From assembly GCA_016196035.1 (NCBI GenBank), contig JACPYM010000007.1:1-64000 (forward strand): DNA of 64,000 bases, read 5' to 3'. Source of the DNA: Acidobacteriota bacterium (GTDB lineage Bacteria > Acidobacteriota > Blastocatellia > RBC074). Of this stretch, positions 46,803 through 55,114 are shown piece by piece. Position 1 is the stretch's first letter, and the number at the start of each line of letters is the position of its first letter. The translations under genes and the position numbers were made by a program. The notes under the pieces are model-generated. The model ran no database searches. It was not told the DNA's origin and saw nothing but the letters and a program-made list of their open reading frames with translations.

Positions 46803-48560
46803 ATGTTCACCAGAAAAATCGTCACCTTATTCCTGTCACTCGCGCTGCTGATTTCCTGCACGGCGGCGCCTTCGTCCGTTGTGCCCGCCCCGACGACGAC
46901 CGCCTCTTCGGCACGTCCACCGGTTCGGGGCAAGAGCGGTATGGTTGCTTCGGTCAGTGAGATTGCCTCGAAAGTTGGCGTGGATATTCTCAAACGCGGC
47001 GGCAATGCGATTGATGCGGCGGTGGCGGTCGGGTTGGCGTTGGCTGTGGTGTGGCCTTCGGCGGGCAATATCGGCGGCGGCGGATTCATGATGATCAAGC
47101 TGGCCGATGGCAAGACGACCGCGATTGATTACCGCGAGATGGGGCCAGCCGTGGCGCATCGCAACGTTTATCTCGATGCCAAGGGTGATTACATCAAAGG
47201 CTCTTCGACCTACGGCCACAAAGCGGCGGGCGTGCCGGGGTCAGTGGCCGGGATGGCCTATGCGTTGAGCAAATATGGCAAGCTGAAATGGGCTGATGTC
47301 GCGCAACCTGCCTTCACCCTGGCGCAAAATGGTTTTCCCGTCTGGTATCAATTCGAGCGCAGTTTGAAAGGCAGCCAGAAAGAACTGGAACGCTACCCGG
47401 AAAGCAAGCGCGTTTTCCTGCGCAACGGCAAACCTTACGAGACGGGGGAGATTTTCCGGCAACCGGAATTGGCCGCGACTTTGGGCCGCCTGATCAAACT
47501 CGGGCCACAGGAGTTTTACACCGGCAGGACGGCCCGGCTGATCGAAGCCACCATGCGCAAAGCGGCGCAGGAGCATGGTTACGCAAAGCCCTGGATGACC
47601 GTGCAGGATTTGAAAAACTACAAGGCTATCGAACGCACGCCGCTCAAGACCAAATATCGCGGCCACGAAATTTACACGATGCCGCCGCCGTCTTCGGGCG
47701 GTGTGGCGCTGGTCGAGATGTTGAACATTCTGGAACGCTACGATCTGAAGGCGATGGGCGCGGGTTCGTCGCAAAGCTTGCACTTGATGACCGAGGCGAT
47801 GCGCCGTGCCTTTGCTGACCGCGCCGAATTCCTGGGCGATCCCGATTTCGTCAAAGTACCGATTGCCGGACTGACCTCGCGCGCTTACGCCGACAAACTG
47901 GCCGACACGATTCGGATGGAACAGGCTTCGACCTCGGAAGAGATCAAGCACGGCGAACCGGCGGGCTATGAATCCGAAGAGACGACGCATTACACCGTGG
48001 TGGACAAGGATGGCAACGTGGTCGCCTGCACGACGACTTTGAATGAAAGCTACGGCAACAAGATCACGGTCGAGGGCGCGGGCTTCCTGCTCAACAACGA
48101 GATGGACGATTTTGCGCCGAAGCCGGGTTCGCCCAACGCCTACAATTTGATTCAGGGCGAGAATAACGCCGTCGCCGCGCGCAAACGTCCGCTCTCTTCG
48201 ATGACGCCGAGCATCGTGTTGAAGGACGGCCAATTCTGGTTCGCGGTCGGCAGCCCCGGCGGCCCCACGATCATCAACACTGTGCTGCAAGTCATCCTCA
48301 ACGTGATTGACCACGGCATGAACATTCAACAGGCCATCGAATGGCCGCGCATCCATCATCAATGGATGCCTGACACGATCACGTATGAACCGTATGGCAT
48401 TGCGCCCGATGTGCTCAAAGCGCTGGAAGCCAAGGGGCACAAATTCGTGGAACGTCCGCGTTATATGGGCGATGCCGAAGGCGTGATGATCGAAGACAAA
48501 ACCGGTGTGCGGCTGGGCGGCAGCGATCCGCGTTTGGATGGACATTCCGTCGGGTATTAA
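46803..48560 (+). CDS. ggt: Gamma-glutamyltransferase
   Basis: GGT cleaves glutathione and transfers gamma-glutamyl groups in the periplasm. The 585-residue precursor has a lipoprotein-type signal (LFLSLALLISC, Cys19). It continues with GGNAIDAAVAVGLALAVVWP, GNIGGGGFMMIKLADGKTTA and IDYREMGP, then the autoprocessing site ETTHYTVVDKDGNVV. Its Thr394 should become the N-terminal nucleophile of the small subunit. Substrate residues follow in NNEMDDFAPKPG and SSMTPSIVLKDG. The family is normally secreted, and the lipobox suggests a tethered form here. The ATG at 46803 follows a weak ribosome site just after a family B repeat. Confidence 0.95.
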   Translation: MFTRKIVTLFLSLALLISCTAAPSSVVPAPTTTASSARPPVRGKSGMVASVSEIASKVGVDILKRGGNAIDAAVAVGLALAVVWPSAGNIGGGGFMMIKLADGKTTAIDYREMGPAVAHRNVYLDAKGDYIKGSSTYGHKAAGVPGSVAGMAYALSKYGKLKWADVAQPAFTLAQNGFPVWYQFERSLKGSQKELERYPESKRVFLRNGKPYETGEIFRQPELAATLGRLIKLGPQEFYTGRTARLIEATMRKAAQEHGYAKPWMTVQDLKNYKAIERTPLKTKYRGHEIYTMPPPSSGGVALVEMLNILERYDLKAMGAGSSQSLHLMTEAMRRAFADRAEFLGDPDFVKVPIAGLTSRAYADKLADTIRMEQASTSEEIKHGEPAGYESEETTHYTVVDKDGNVVACTTTLNESYGNKITVEGAGFLLNNEMDDFAPKPGSPNAYNLIQGENNAVAARKRPLSSMTPSIVLKDGQFWFAVGSPGGPTIINTVLQVILNVIDHGMNIQQAIEWPRIHHQWMPDTITYEPYGIAPDVLKALEAKGHKFVERPRYMGDAEGVMIEDKTGVRLGGSDPRLDGHSVGY

Positions 48561-48628
48561 GGCAAGCCGTAAACAAGTGCCCTATCTTTCTGTCACAGAT
48601 TTTTCTGTCTAAATCGAAGCACGCAACA

Positions 48629-48704
48629 ATGGGACAGTACCGCGCGTCAGCAGGCGGCACTTGGCGCGAATGGCCGCTTGCTGACGCGCGCGGTACTGTC
48701 CCAT
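48629..48704. repeat. Family A hairpin element, short copy
   Basis: ATGGGACAGTACCGCG on the left pairs with CGCGGTACTGTCCCAT on the right, and CGTCAGCAGGCGG pairs imperfectly with CCGCTTGCTGACG. The left arm has lost two bases of the CGCGCG run, so the stem has a bulge. It lies shortly after the ggt stop codon and lacks the longer outer arms of the 34420 and 43925 copies. Confidence 0.75.
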
Positions 48705-49055
48705 GTGCCGAAATCTCTTTTTCGTCATCACCCGGTCAATCTTCAGCTTGGTTTGATAGCTTGGAAATTGGCTGGTGACAGAACAGTTTCAAACCGCATT
48801 GCACTGAAAGATTGCAGTTACCTTGACTGTGATCGGTGCCGCTTTTCGGGTCAGCCTGAAATTTAAGTCAAACGCCCTCAGCGAAATCCCGCGCGTTTGA
48901 TGGGCTGAATCACCAACCACCAAACGCTGTGTGTTGCTGGCATACACATTGCTCTGCTAGCGGCGGCTTAATCCCCAAAGCTGGCATCGGAAACAGGTTG
49001 AACGCTTTATTTCAACTGTGCACACACCCGTGCGCATTTCGGTGGGAGAGATGCG
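48705..49055. other. Intergenic gap before the response regulator, no gene seen
   Basis: These 351 bases are AT-richer than average and show no convincing coding sequence or strong hairpin. GGTGGGAGAG just before 49056 is the ribosome site of the response regulator. The promoter for that gene should be here. Confidence 0.5.
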
Positions 49056-49466
49056 ATGTTGAATTTGCCGAAAAAGATTTTGGTCGTTGAAGATGATGAA
49101 ACCATGCGCCTGACGCTGGCCGCATTGTTGCGGCGCGAAGGCTTTGACGTGCGCACGGCGCGCGATGGCGAAGAGGGCTATGCGGCGGCGCTCGCCAGTT
49201 GCCCGGATTTGATCATCACCGATTTGCAGATGCCGGTGCTGGACGGCGTCGAGTTGGCGCGGCTGATTCGTTGTCAGCGCGGGCAATTGAGCCAGGCGCC
49301 CATCCTGGCCCTGAGCGCGAATTTGCAGGAGTATCATTTGCCCGAACGCATGAGTTCGGGCATCAATCGCTTTTTTGATAAAGCCAAACAAGACCGGCAA
49401 ACGCTGCTCTCGGCGGTTCATGCGTTGCTTGAAACCGCGCCGCGCGAGTTTGTGTCAATCATCTGA
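49056..49466 (+). CDS. Single-domain response regulator (CheY-like)
   Basis: The 136-residue product is a stand-alone receiver domain: KKILVVEDDETMRLTLAALL with the acidic pair near residues 13-14, the phospho-acceptor Asp56 in DLIITDLQMPVLDG, and a conserved Ser/Thr position in ILALSANLQEYHL. The usual lysine is probably in FFDKAKQD. With no output domain, it must act through protein partners. No kinase is adjacent; the hybrid kinase at 60605 has its own receiver. GGGAGAG precedes the ATG. Its end overlaps the convergent NTPase gene by 12 bases. Confidence 0.9.
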   Translation: MLNLPKKILVVEDDETMRLTLAALLRREGFDVRTARDGEEGYAAALASCPDLIITDLQMPVLDGVELARLIRCQRGQLSQAPILALSANLQEYHLPERMSSGINRFFDKAKQDRQTLLSAVHALLETAPREFVSII

Positions 49467-50006
49467 AGCCACATTACGTTCATAAAATTCCGGATTGACG
49501 AAACGCAACAGCGCGAACGTGACGCCCTGTTGATAGAGTTGCAGCCGATCCAATTTCCCACTTGAAAGCAGGCCAATCGCGCCTTCTTTTTGTTTGGAGT
49601 TTTCCCGCCCAAAAAAACGGTCATCCGCTTCGCCCAACTCCAACCCCGCGCGCACCAGTTGCGCGACACCCGCCGGCAACATAAAACGACCCGTCTGCCC
49701 TGTGCCCATACTCCCGTCGCGCGCCACGATCACGACCCAGGCATAGGCCCACATCCCCTCGGCGGTGTCGCACACGCCGCCTTCGATGCCGACGCCGTAA
49801 TCCGCTTCGGCAATTTGCTGTAACGCCTGGCGCGCACGATTGCGCGCGCCCGTGCACATCTCATCATCCGCAACCGGTTGCTGGCTGACGCCCGAATCGG
49901 TTGCCACGCCGCGTGCCACCACGTCAGGCCAGAACTGCGCGATGGCCGCCGCGACGCATTGAATTTTTACCGGATTGGTTGAACCGACCGCAAAAACAAA
50001 AGGCAT
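49455..50006 (-). CDS. Inosine/xanthosine triphosphatase (DUF84, YjjX-like)
   Basis: The 183-residue product matches the DUF84 non-canonical NTPase family, which removes ITP/XTP from nucleotide pools: FAVGSTNPVKIQCVAAAI at the start, DSGVSQQPVADDEMCTGARN, the core GVGIEGGVCDTAEGMWAYAW, and a DDRFFGRENSKQKEGAIGLL segment. The CAT at 50004-50006 was chosen as start because the family begins at FAVGSTN; a longer reading begins in the repeat upstream. It converges on and slightly overlaps the response regulator gene. Confidence 0.9.
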   Translation of the reverse strand: MPFVFAVGSTNPVKIQCVAAAIAQFWPDVVARGVATDSGVSQQPVADDEMCTGARNRARQALQQIAEADYGVGIEGGVCDTAEGMWAYAWVVIVARDGSMGTGQTGRFMLPAGVAQLVRAGLELGEADDRFFGRENSKQKEGAIGLLSSGKLDRLQLYQQGVTFALLRFVNPEFYERNVASDD

Positions 50007-50018
50007 AAGAAGAAACAC

Positions 50019-50089
50019 GCCACCGATGAACGCAGACAAACGCAGCTTGAAAAAGGATTGATCGGCGTTTGTCCGCGTTCATCGGCGGC
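50019..50089. repeat. Family B imperfect inverted repeat
   Basis: GCCACCGATGAACGCAGACA (50019 onward) and TGTCCGCGTTCATCGGCGGC (ending at 50089) pair over 25 bases with about four mismatches and a loop of about 21 bases. It shares its GATGAACGCAGA core with the repeat at 46684. Confidence 0.7.
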
Positions 50090-50108
50090 AAAAACTTTCC
50101 TGATGAAG

Positions 50109-51185
50109 TTACTTCGCTTTGGCCGCCACCACGACGCGAAAGCCCACCAGCAGACTGCGAATATCGGGCGGCAGGAAGTAGCGGAAGCCGGAGCGGCAAT
50201 TGCGCCCGTAATAATTCCACGAACCACCGCGCAACGAGCGTAGCTTGGCGTCACCATCCGCAATCCAAGCGCTGCCGTCCGTGGGTGCGCCATTGTAGTT
50301 AGGGTGTTTGTAATCCTGGCACCATTCCCACAGATTGCCGTGCATGTCGTAAAGCCCGAACGGATTGGCTACGCCGAGGCTGCCGGAGGCGGTCGTCTTT
50401 TCGCGGAAGAGGCCCTTGGCCGCCGCGCCGTAAGGATAACGCCCATCGTAATTGACGATCTCAGGCGTGATGGTTTCGCCAAAGGCAAAGGGCGAAGTCG
50501 TGCCGCCCCGCGCGGCGTATTCCCATTCGGCTTCGCTGGGCAAGCGGTAAGTACGCCCGGTCAGTTTGGTCAGGCGGTCGCAAAATTCGAGCGCTTCTTC
50601 CCAGATGATGTTTTCGACGGGCAGGTCGTCGCCTTTGAAATTAGCCGGGTCGGCTTTTAATTCGATTTTGACCTGGGGCAATTTGGCGACGGCGCGCCAT
50701 TGCGCCTGGGTGACTTCAAGCTTGCCCATGAAAAAGGCGGGCAAGATGACTTTGTGTTTGGGCATCTCGCCGTTGAACCATTCGAGCTTGGCGTTGGGGC
50801 TGAAGGTTTTTGACTCGGTAAAGGCGGCCTGGATTTCGGTTTCGCTCGAACCCATTTGGAATTCGCCCGCCGGGATTTCGATCATCTCCAGCCGCGTGTT
50901 GTCGCCCAGGTCTTCAGCAAACCCAGCGGCTTTTTGGCCGGGCACTTTGGTGACGGCGCCGCTGGCATCCACTTTGGCAGTAGCAAATTCAAAGTGTACC
51001 GCTTTGATGGGTGTGCCCGCGACATTAACCAGTGCTGGCGCTATTGGCAGAGTTGCCGCTTTAGGAGAACGGGGTGTTTTGGTTTGTGGCCTTGTGGTGC
51101 AGGCCGAGAAAACCGCAATGAGCAGCAATCCCGCAGACGTTGTCAGCACCAGTAAGGCGCGAGTGATGGTTATCGTGGATGACAT
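50109..51185 (-). CDS. Formylglycine-generating enzyme-like (SUMF1) lipoprotein
   Basis: The 358-residue product has a lipoprotein signal (LLLIAVFSAC, Cys29), about 80 variable residues, then an FGE-sulfatase domain: IPAGEFQMGSSETE, YRLPSEAEWEYAARGG, ANPFGLYDMHGNLWEWCQDY, and a C-terminal RGGSWNYYGRNCRSGFRY. Such domains either oxidise a Cys to formylglycine on sulfatases or serve as a binding fold in unrelated exported proteins. The catalytic Cys pair of true FGEs is not clearly complete here, and no sulfatase is near, so a non-FGE role is possible. AAGGAG lies 7 bases upstream of the ATG at 51185. Confidence 0.88.
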   Translation of the reverse strand: MSSTITITRALLVLTTSAGLLLIAVFSACTTRPQTKTPRSPKAATLPIAPALVNVAGTPIKAVHFEFATAKVDASGAVTKVPGQKAAGFAEDLGDNTRLEMIEIPAGEFQMGSSETEIQAAFTESKTFSPNAKLEWFNGEMPKHKVILPAFFMGKLEVTQAQWRAVAKLPQVKIELKADPANFKGDDLPVENIIWEEALEFCDRLTKLTGRTYRLPSEAEWEYAARGGTTSPFAFGETITPEIVNYDGRYPYGAAAKGLFREKTTASGSLGVANPFGLYDMHGNLWEWCQDYKHPNYNGAPTDGSAWIADGDAKLRSLRGGSWNYYGRNCRSGFRYFLPPDIRSLLVGFRVVVAAKAK

Positions 51186-51300
51186 AACTCGACTCCTTAA
51201 CAAAAAATCTGTGGCGATGTTTGAGCAATACGCGTGGCTAACTTGGGTGGCGGTAATCTAGCATCGCGCGGCGCGCGCGGCTACTGTTGCAGAAAGAATT

Positions 51301-51456
51301 CCAGGGTCTATTCATTCTCGGAAAGTGTTCGACAAGCTGCCAGCTTGTCGAAGTCTCGGCTGGCGAACCACTGGGTATACTGCCACGCCCGCGACAAGCT
51401 GGCAGCTTGTCGGACAGTCTGGCCGCCTGCCTGGCGCGAGAATGAATAGACCCTGG
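51301..51456. repeat. 156-bp element with 20-bp terminal inverted repeats and nested hairpins
   Basis: Ends CAGGGTCTATTCATTCTCG (left) and its complement CGAGAATGAATAGACCCTG (right) are exact. Inside are two further hairpins with CGACAAGCTG / CAGCTTGTCG arms at about 51329-51349 and 51391-51411. AAGAATTC occurs on both sides (51294-51301 and 51458-51465), close to the ends and offset by two bases on the right, which resembles an 8-bp target duplication. There is no coding content, so this looks like a MITE. Confidence 0.75.
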
Positions 51457-51708
51457 GAAGAATTCAACGCGTGAGTTGGGCCGAGTCCCCGCGCTTGCAA
51501 TCAACTGCGCCTTCGGCCAAGATGCCGCCGTCGCCCCCAAACATCCTTGCTCCAACCAATCCCCGTTGATTGACAGTGCTCGCTGAAGCCAATCCTGAGT
51601 TGTTCATCTACACATGCAATCTGTTGCGCGCCCCTTTAATTCCAGCGCATTCCAACAGAATTCTTTGCCAGTAATCACATCTTGCAATCTGCTTTCGGAG
51701 GTCAATTC

Positions 51709-53613
51709 ATGCAGCATCGGCATCGCAAATTTCTGCTTAGCTTCCTAATCGTGACGGGTTTGCTGGTGGCGCTTCCTTTTGCGCCGCCGCAGGCCCAAAC
51801 CCAAAAACGCGCGTTGCGCGCAGGGTTGCAACAACGCGCTCAACCTTCTGCTTTAGAAAATGGCGACAGCCCGACGGGCAATTTCGTGATCGTGGTCACG
51901 CCCGACGGCAAAGAGTGCCGTCCGCTGACGGCGCGCGAAGAACTGGAAATGGGCTTCAACCAACCACGCGGCGAATTGCGGGAGTTGGGCGACAACAGCC
52001 CGCGCCTCACCCAGCAGACCGGTTTGAAAATCACGCTGCGCGGAACCACGCAATTGGACGGCTTTCCGCAAGCCAAAGCCGCCTTCCAACGCGCGGCGGC
52101 CAAGTGGGAAGCCATCATCCGCACGCCGATCACGATCATTCTGGATGTGGATTTCGGCACGACCTTCTTCGGTACGCCTTATCCCGACCCGCGGATTCTT
52201 GGCCAAACAGGCACGCAAACCCTGTCTAACGCCTCCACGGACGCCTATGCTGGGTTGCGCGAGTCCTTGCTTGATGTTTCGGCCAGCGGGCAACAGACAG
52301 CGGTTTACAACGCCTTGCCCGCTACGACCTTGCCCACGGATTTAGGGCCAGCGACCGGCGGCAGCGGTTCATCCGCCAATTTGCGGGCACTGGGCATTTT
52401 GAATGCGACGCCTGATTTGCCCAATGAACCCGGCAACCCGCCCTCCATCGGGTTTAATTCAAACTTTGCTTTCGATTTTGATCCGAGCGACGGCATTGAT
52501 TTCGATAAGTTCGATTTCGATTCGACCGCCGTCCACGAGATCGGTCACGCGCTGGGCTTCATCACGTTTATGGGCACCAAAGAATTGGTGCTGACCGCGA
52601 ATCCGCCCGTGCCGCTGTTGCCGACGCCCTGGGATTTCTTCCGTTTCCGTCCGGGCGGCTTGGTGCTCAATTCGCTGAGCGCGCGGCAACGCGTGATGCT
52701 GGCGGGCGGCGAACAAACATTCTTTGCGGGCGGAGACGAGTTCGCACTGGCGACAGGTACTCCAAACGCCACCAACGGCGACGGCAACCAGGGCAGTCAC
52801 TGGAAGGATTTTGAGCAGACCGGCAATTATGTCGGCATCATGGATCCGACCGGCGCGCGCGGCGAACGCCTCGACCTGACGGCTGCCGATTTGATCGCGA
52901 TCAACTATTTCGGCTACCAACTCAGCAGCAACTTGCAGGTCTTTGAACAGATGTCCGTCTCTGATTTCTCCGTTGAAGAGAGCCAAGACCGCAGCAATGC
53001 GCTGGTCGTCAACCGCTTCACGCCGCAACGTTACCCCGCCAAACTGGAATCGGTGCGTGTGCCGATCCCCGCCGCGCCCAGCGGCGTGCAGACGGGCCAG
53101 CCATTGCGCATCATCGTGTTCGCCGATCCCAATCGCACGGGCCAGCCGCCCGCCAGTCCATCTTTGCTGTTGGATCGCACGATCAATTTGCCGACCTTGC
53201 CAAACAATCGCATCTACGATCTGGTCTTGACCAACGGCCCGGCGATCAACAGCGGCGACCTGTATGTCGGCGTGCAAACCACCAGCGCCATTATCCCGAT
53301 TGCGGCGGATGTGAACGGACGGCAGCAAGGGCGCTCGTTCATCTCGACCAACAACGGCACCAGCTTTCAAGCGTTGACGACGCAAAGTGCGCCGGTCTCC
53401 GCGCCCGTCAATTTCGCCTTGCGGGCGTATGTGAGCGAGCCGTTTAACACGCCCGCGCCGACATTGGCGGCGATCAGTCCGGCGGCGGTAACGCCGGGCA
53501 GCGCGGCTTTCACGCTGACGGCGCTGGGCGGCGGCTTCCCGCTGGTGGTCAAAGCCTGGCGCTGGATTTGGTCGTCGGGGCCAATCAGCCCTTGCCAGCG
53601 ATTACGCGACTAG
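51709..53613 (+). CDS. Secreted zinc metalloprotease, N-terminal part (NF038122-like), frameshifted
   Basis: This frame codes for 634 residues from ATG 51709 (GGAGG just upstream) to the stop at 53613. It has a signal peptide (about residues 1-30), then a metzincin-type catalytic region with HEIGHALGFITFMGTKEL, in which HExxHxxGF supplies the zinc ligands. An upstream acidic strand FDFDPSDGIDFDKFDF resembles a calcium site. A beta-rich domain (about 400-600) and the start of an IPT/TIG-like repeat (SPAAVTPGSAAFTLTALGG) follow. The last 20 residues are out of frame: shifting by one base near 53548 continues into the next entry. It is probably one gene split by a single-base indel. Confidence 0.85.
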   Translation: MQHRHRKFLLSFLIVTGLLVALPFAPPQAQTQKRALRAGLQQRAQPSALENGDSPTGNFVIVVTPDGKECRPLTAREELEMGFNQPRGELRELGDNSPRLTQQTGLKITLRGTTQLDGFPQAKAAFQRAAAKWEAIIRTPITIILDVDFGTTFFGTPYPDPRILGQTGTQTLSNASTDAYAGLRESLLDVSASGQQTAVYNALPATTLPTDLGPATGGSGSSANLRALGILNATPDLPNEPGNPPSIGFNSNFAFDFDPSDGIDFDKFDFDSTAVHEIGHALGFITFMGTKELVLTANPPVPLLPTPWDFFRFRPGGLVLNSLSARQRVMLAGGEQTFFAGGDEFALATGTPNATNGDGNQGSHWKDFEQTGNYVGIMDPTGARGERLDLTAADLIAINYFGYQLSSNLQVFEQMSVSDFSVEESQDRSNALVVNRFTPQRYPAKLESVRVPIPAAPSGVQTGQPLRIIVFADPNRTGQPPASPSLLLDRTINLPTLPNNRIYDLVLTNGPAINSGDLYVGVQTTSAIIPIAADVNGRQQGRSFISTNNGTSFQALTTQSAPVSAPVNFALRAYVSEPFNTPAPTLAAISPAAVTPGSAAFTLTALGGGFPLVVKAWRWIWSSGPISPCQRLRD

Positions 53614-54875
53614 ACCCGCCGGGCAGCCCGGTGGGCGCGAACAATGTGACACTCAATGTCATCGGCACGAGTTTCAACGCGCAATCGCGTATTCGTGTCG
53701 GCGGCAATGAACGCACGACCAATTTGATCAACAGCACGCAACTCTCGACCGTGCTGACGCAAGCCGATTTGGCCGCTGCGGGGCAATTGGCGATCACGGT
53801 GGTGAATCCCGCGCCGGGCGGCGGCACGTCGAATGCGCAAAACTTCTTCGTGACGACCTGTGCCTTCACCACGAGCGTCGCCACGCAAACCTTCGCTTCG
53901 TTCAGCACGTTGACCAACAGCGGCGCGGTGGCCAGCGGCTTCATCCTCAACGCCGCGACACCATTAAATGGCAATTCGAGCGTTTGCGCCTGGACGGCCA
54001 CGGTCAGCGACTCGTGGATTACGTTCAATGGCCCGACCAGCGGTGCCGGACGTTCGGCCATCACCTACACCCTTCAACCGCAACCGAACAACGCTACGGC
54101 AGCGCGCGAGGCCCGTGTGACCGTGGGCGGCCAGACGGTGAGCATTCGCCAACTGGGGCGCGCGGCGGCGATTTCAGCGGCGAGCTTTACGGCTGCGTTT
54201 GCGCCGCAAAGCATTGCTTCGCTCTTTGGCGCGGGCTTGGCGCGTGAGACGCTCTCTGCCGCAACCACGAACTTGCCGACCACGCTCTCGACCACGCGCG
54301 TGGTCGTGCAGGATGCGGCGGGCACGCAACGCCTCGCCCCGCTCTTTTTCGTCTCGTCGGGCCAGATCAATTTCCTGATTCCGCCAGGCACAGTGACGGG
54401 CGCGGCGCTGGTGCTGGTTGAAGTGGATGGGCTGCTTTACGCCGACAGCCGCATCACCATCGCCACGACGGCGCCGGGCCTCTTCACCGCGAACGCCAAT
54501 GGCGCGGGTGTACCGGCAGCCGTGTTGTTGCGCACGCGCGCCGACAACTCGCAGGTTTTCGAGGTCATCGCCGACCGCGATCCAGCGACCAATCGTTTTG
54601 TGCCGCGTCCGCTTGATTTTGTGAACGACACCGACCGATTGACGCTGGTGTTGTTTGGCACCGGCATTCGGGGGCGGGCGAGTTTGAACGCCGTGCAATT
54701 CAAACTCGGCAACACCGATGTGCCCGTGCAATTCGCGGGCGCGCAAGGCGATCTGGTCGGGCTGGATCAAATCAACATGGATTTGCCGCGCAGTTTGCGC
54801 GGGGCCGGCACGCTCAACCTGACCGGCACGGTGGATGGACGCGCCATCAACACGGTGACGGTGGCGTTCAAATAA
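53568..54875 (+). CDS. C-terminal part of the metalloprotease: TIG-like and TIGR03437 domains
   Basis: This frame overlaps the previous one by 46 bases and has no ribosome site of its own, so it should be the downstream piece of the same polypeptide. It encodes an IPT/TIG-type repeat (ITRLDPPGSPVGANNVTLNV and NERTTNLINSTQLSTVLT), a BACON-like segment (SVCAWTATVSDSWITFNGP), and the C-terminal domain SAASFTAAFAPQSIASLFGA with later FLIPPGTVTG and VTVAFK. That final domain is the TIGR03437 type, largely confined to Acidobacteriota, and likely a cell-surface or secretion module. It gives the best clue to taxonomy in the window. Confidence 0.85.
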   Translation: MVVGANQPLPAITRLDPPGSPVGANNVTLNVIGTSFNAQSRIRVGGNERTTNLINSTQLSTVLTQADLAAAGQLAITVVNPAPGGGTSNAQNFFVTTCAFTTSVATQTFASFSTLTNSGAVASGFILNAATPLNGNSSVCAWTATVSDSWITFNGPTSGAGRSAITYTLQPQPNNATAAREARVTVGGQTVSIRQLGRAAAISAASFTAAFAPQSIASLFGAGLARETLSAATTNLPTTLSTTRVVVQDAAGTQRLAPLFFVSSGQINFLIPPGTVTGAALVLVEVDGLLYADSRITIATTAPGLFTANANGAGVPAAVLLRTRADNSQVFEVIADRDPATNRFVPRPLDFVNDTDRLTLVLFGTGIRGRASLNAVQFKLGNTDVPVQFAGAQGDLVGLDQINMDLPRSLRGAGTLNLTGTVDGRAINTVTVAFK

Positions 54876-54896
54876 AGCCGCTCTTGACGCGCAGCG

Positions 54897-55001
54897 TCTT
54901 TGGAGTGCGTGTGGCACAGGCCGCCGCTTTGGTATTCCTTCAAGCATTTGCTGACCGAAGGAATACCAAAGCGGCGGCCTGTGCCACACGCACTCCAAAG
55001 A
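54897..55001. repeat. 45-bp perfect inverted repeat
   Basis: Arms 54897-54941 and 54957-55001 are exact complements over 45 bases (TCTTTGGAGTGCGTGTGGCA at the start), with a 15-base loop. This is the longest error-free stem in the window. No T-tract follows. It lies between the metalloprotease and transketolase genes. Confidence 0.93.
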
Positions 55002-55114
55002 TTTCGCCTTTCCTGCCACGCAAAAAATCAGATGACCGCAACGCCGTTCGTGCGGTACTGTAATGGCTCATTCCACACCTACAATTTAACTTTGCAAGGG
55101 GAGAGGATTACCAG

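Noticed and set aside
51327-51412. Repeated CGACAAGCTG hairpins as a CRISPR array
   Set aside because: Only two units, each a palindrome, with unequal context and no regular spacers or cas genes.
53548-53613. Programmed ribosomal frameshift in the metalloprotease
   Set aside because: No slippery heptamer or downstream pseudoknot is evident. An indel is simpler.
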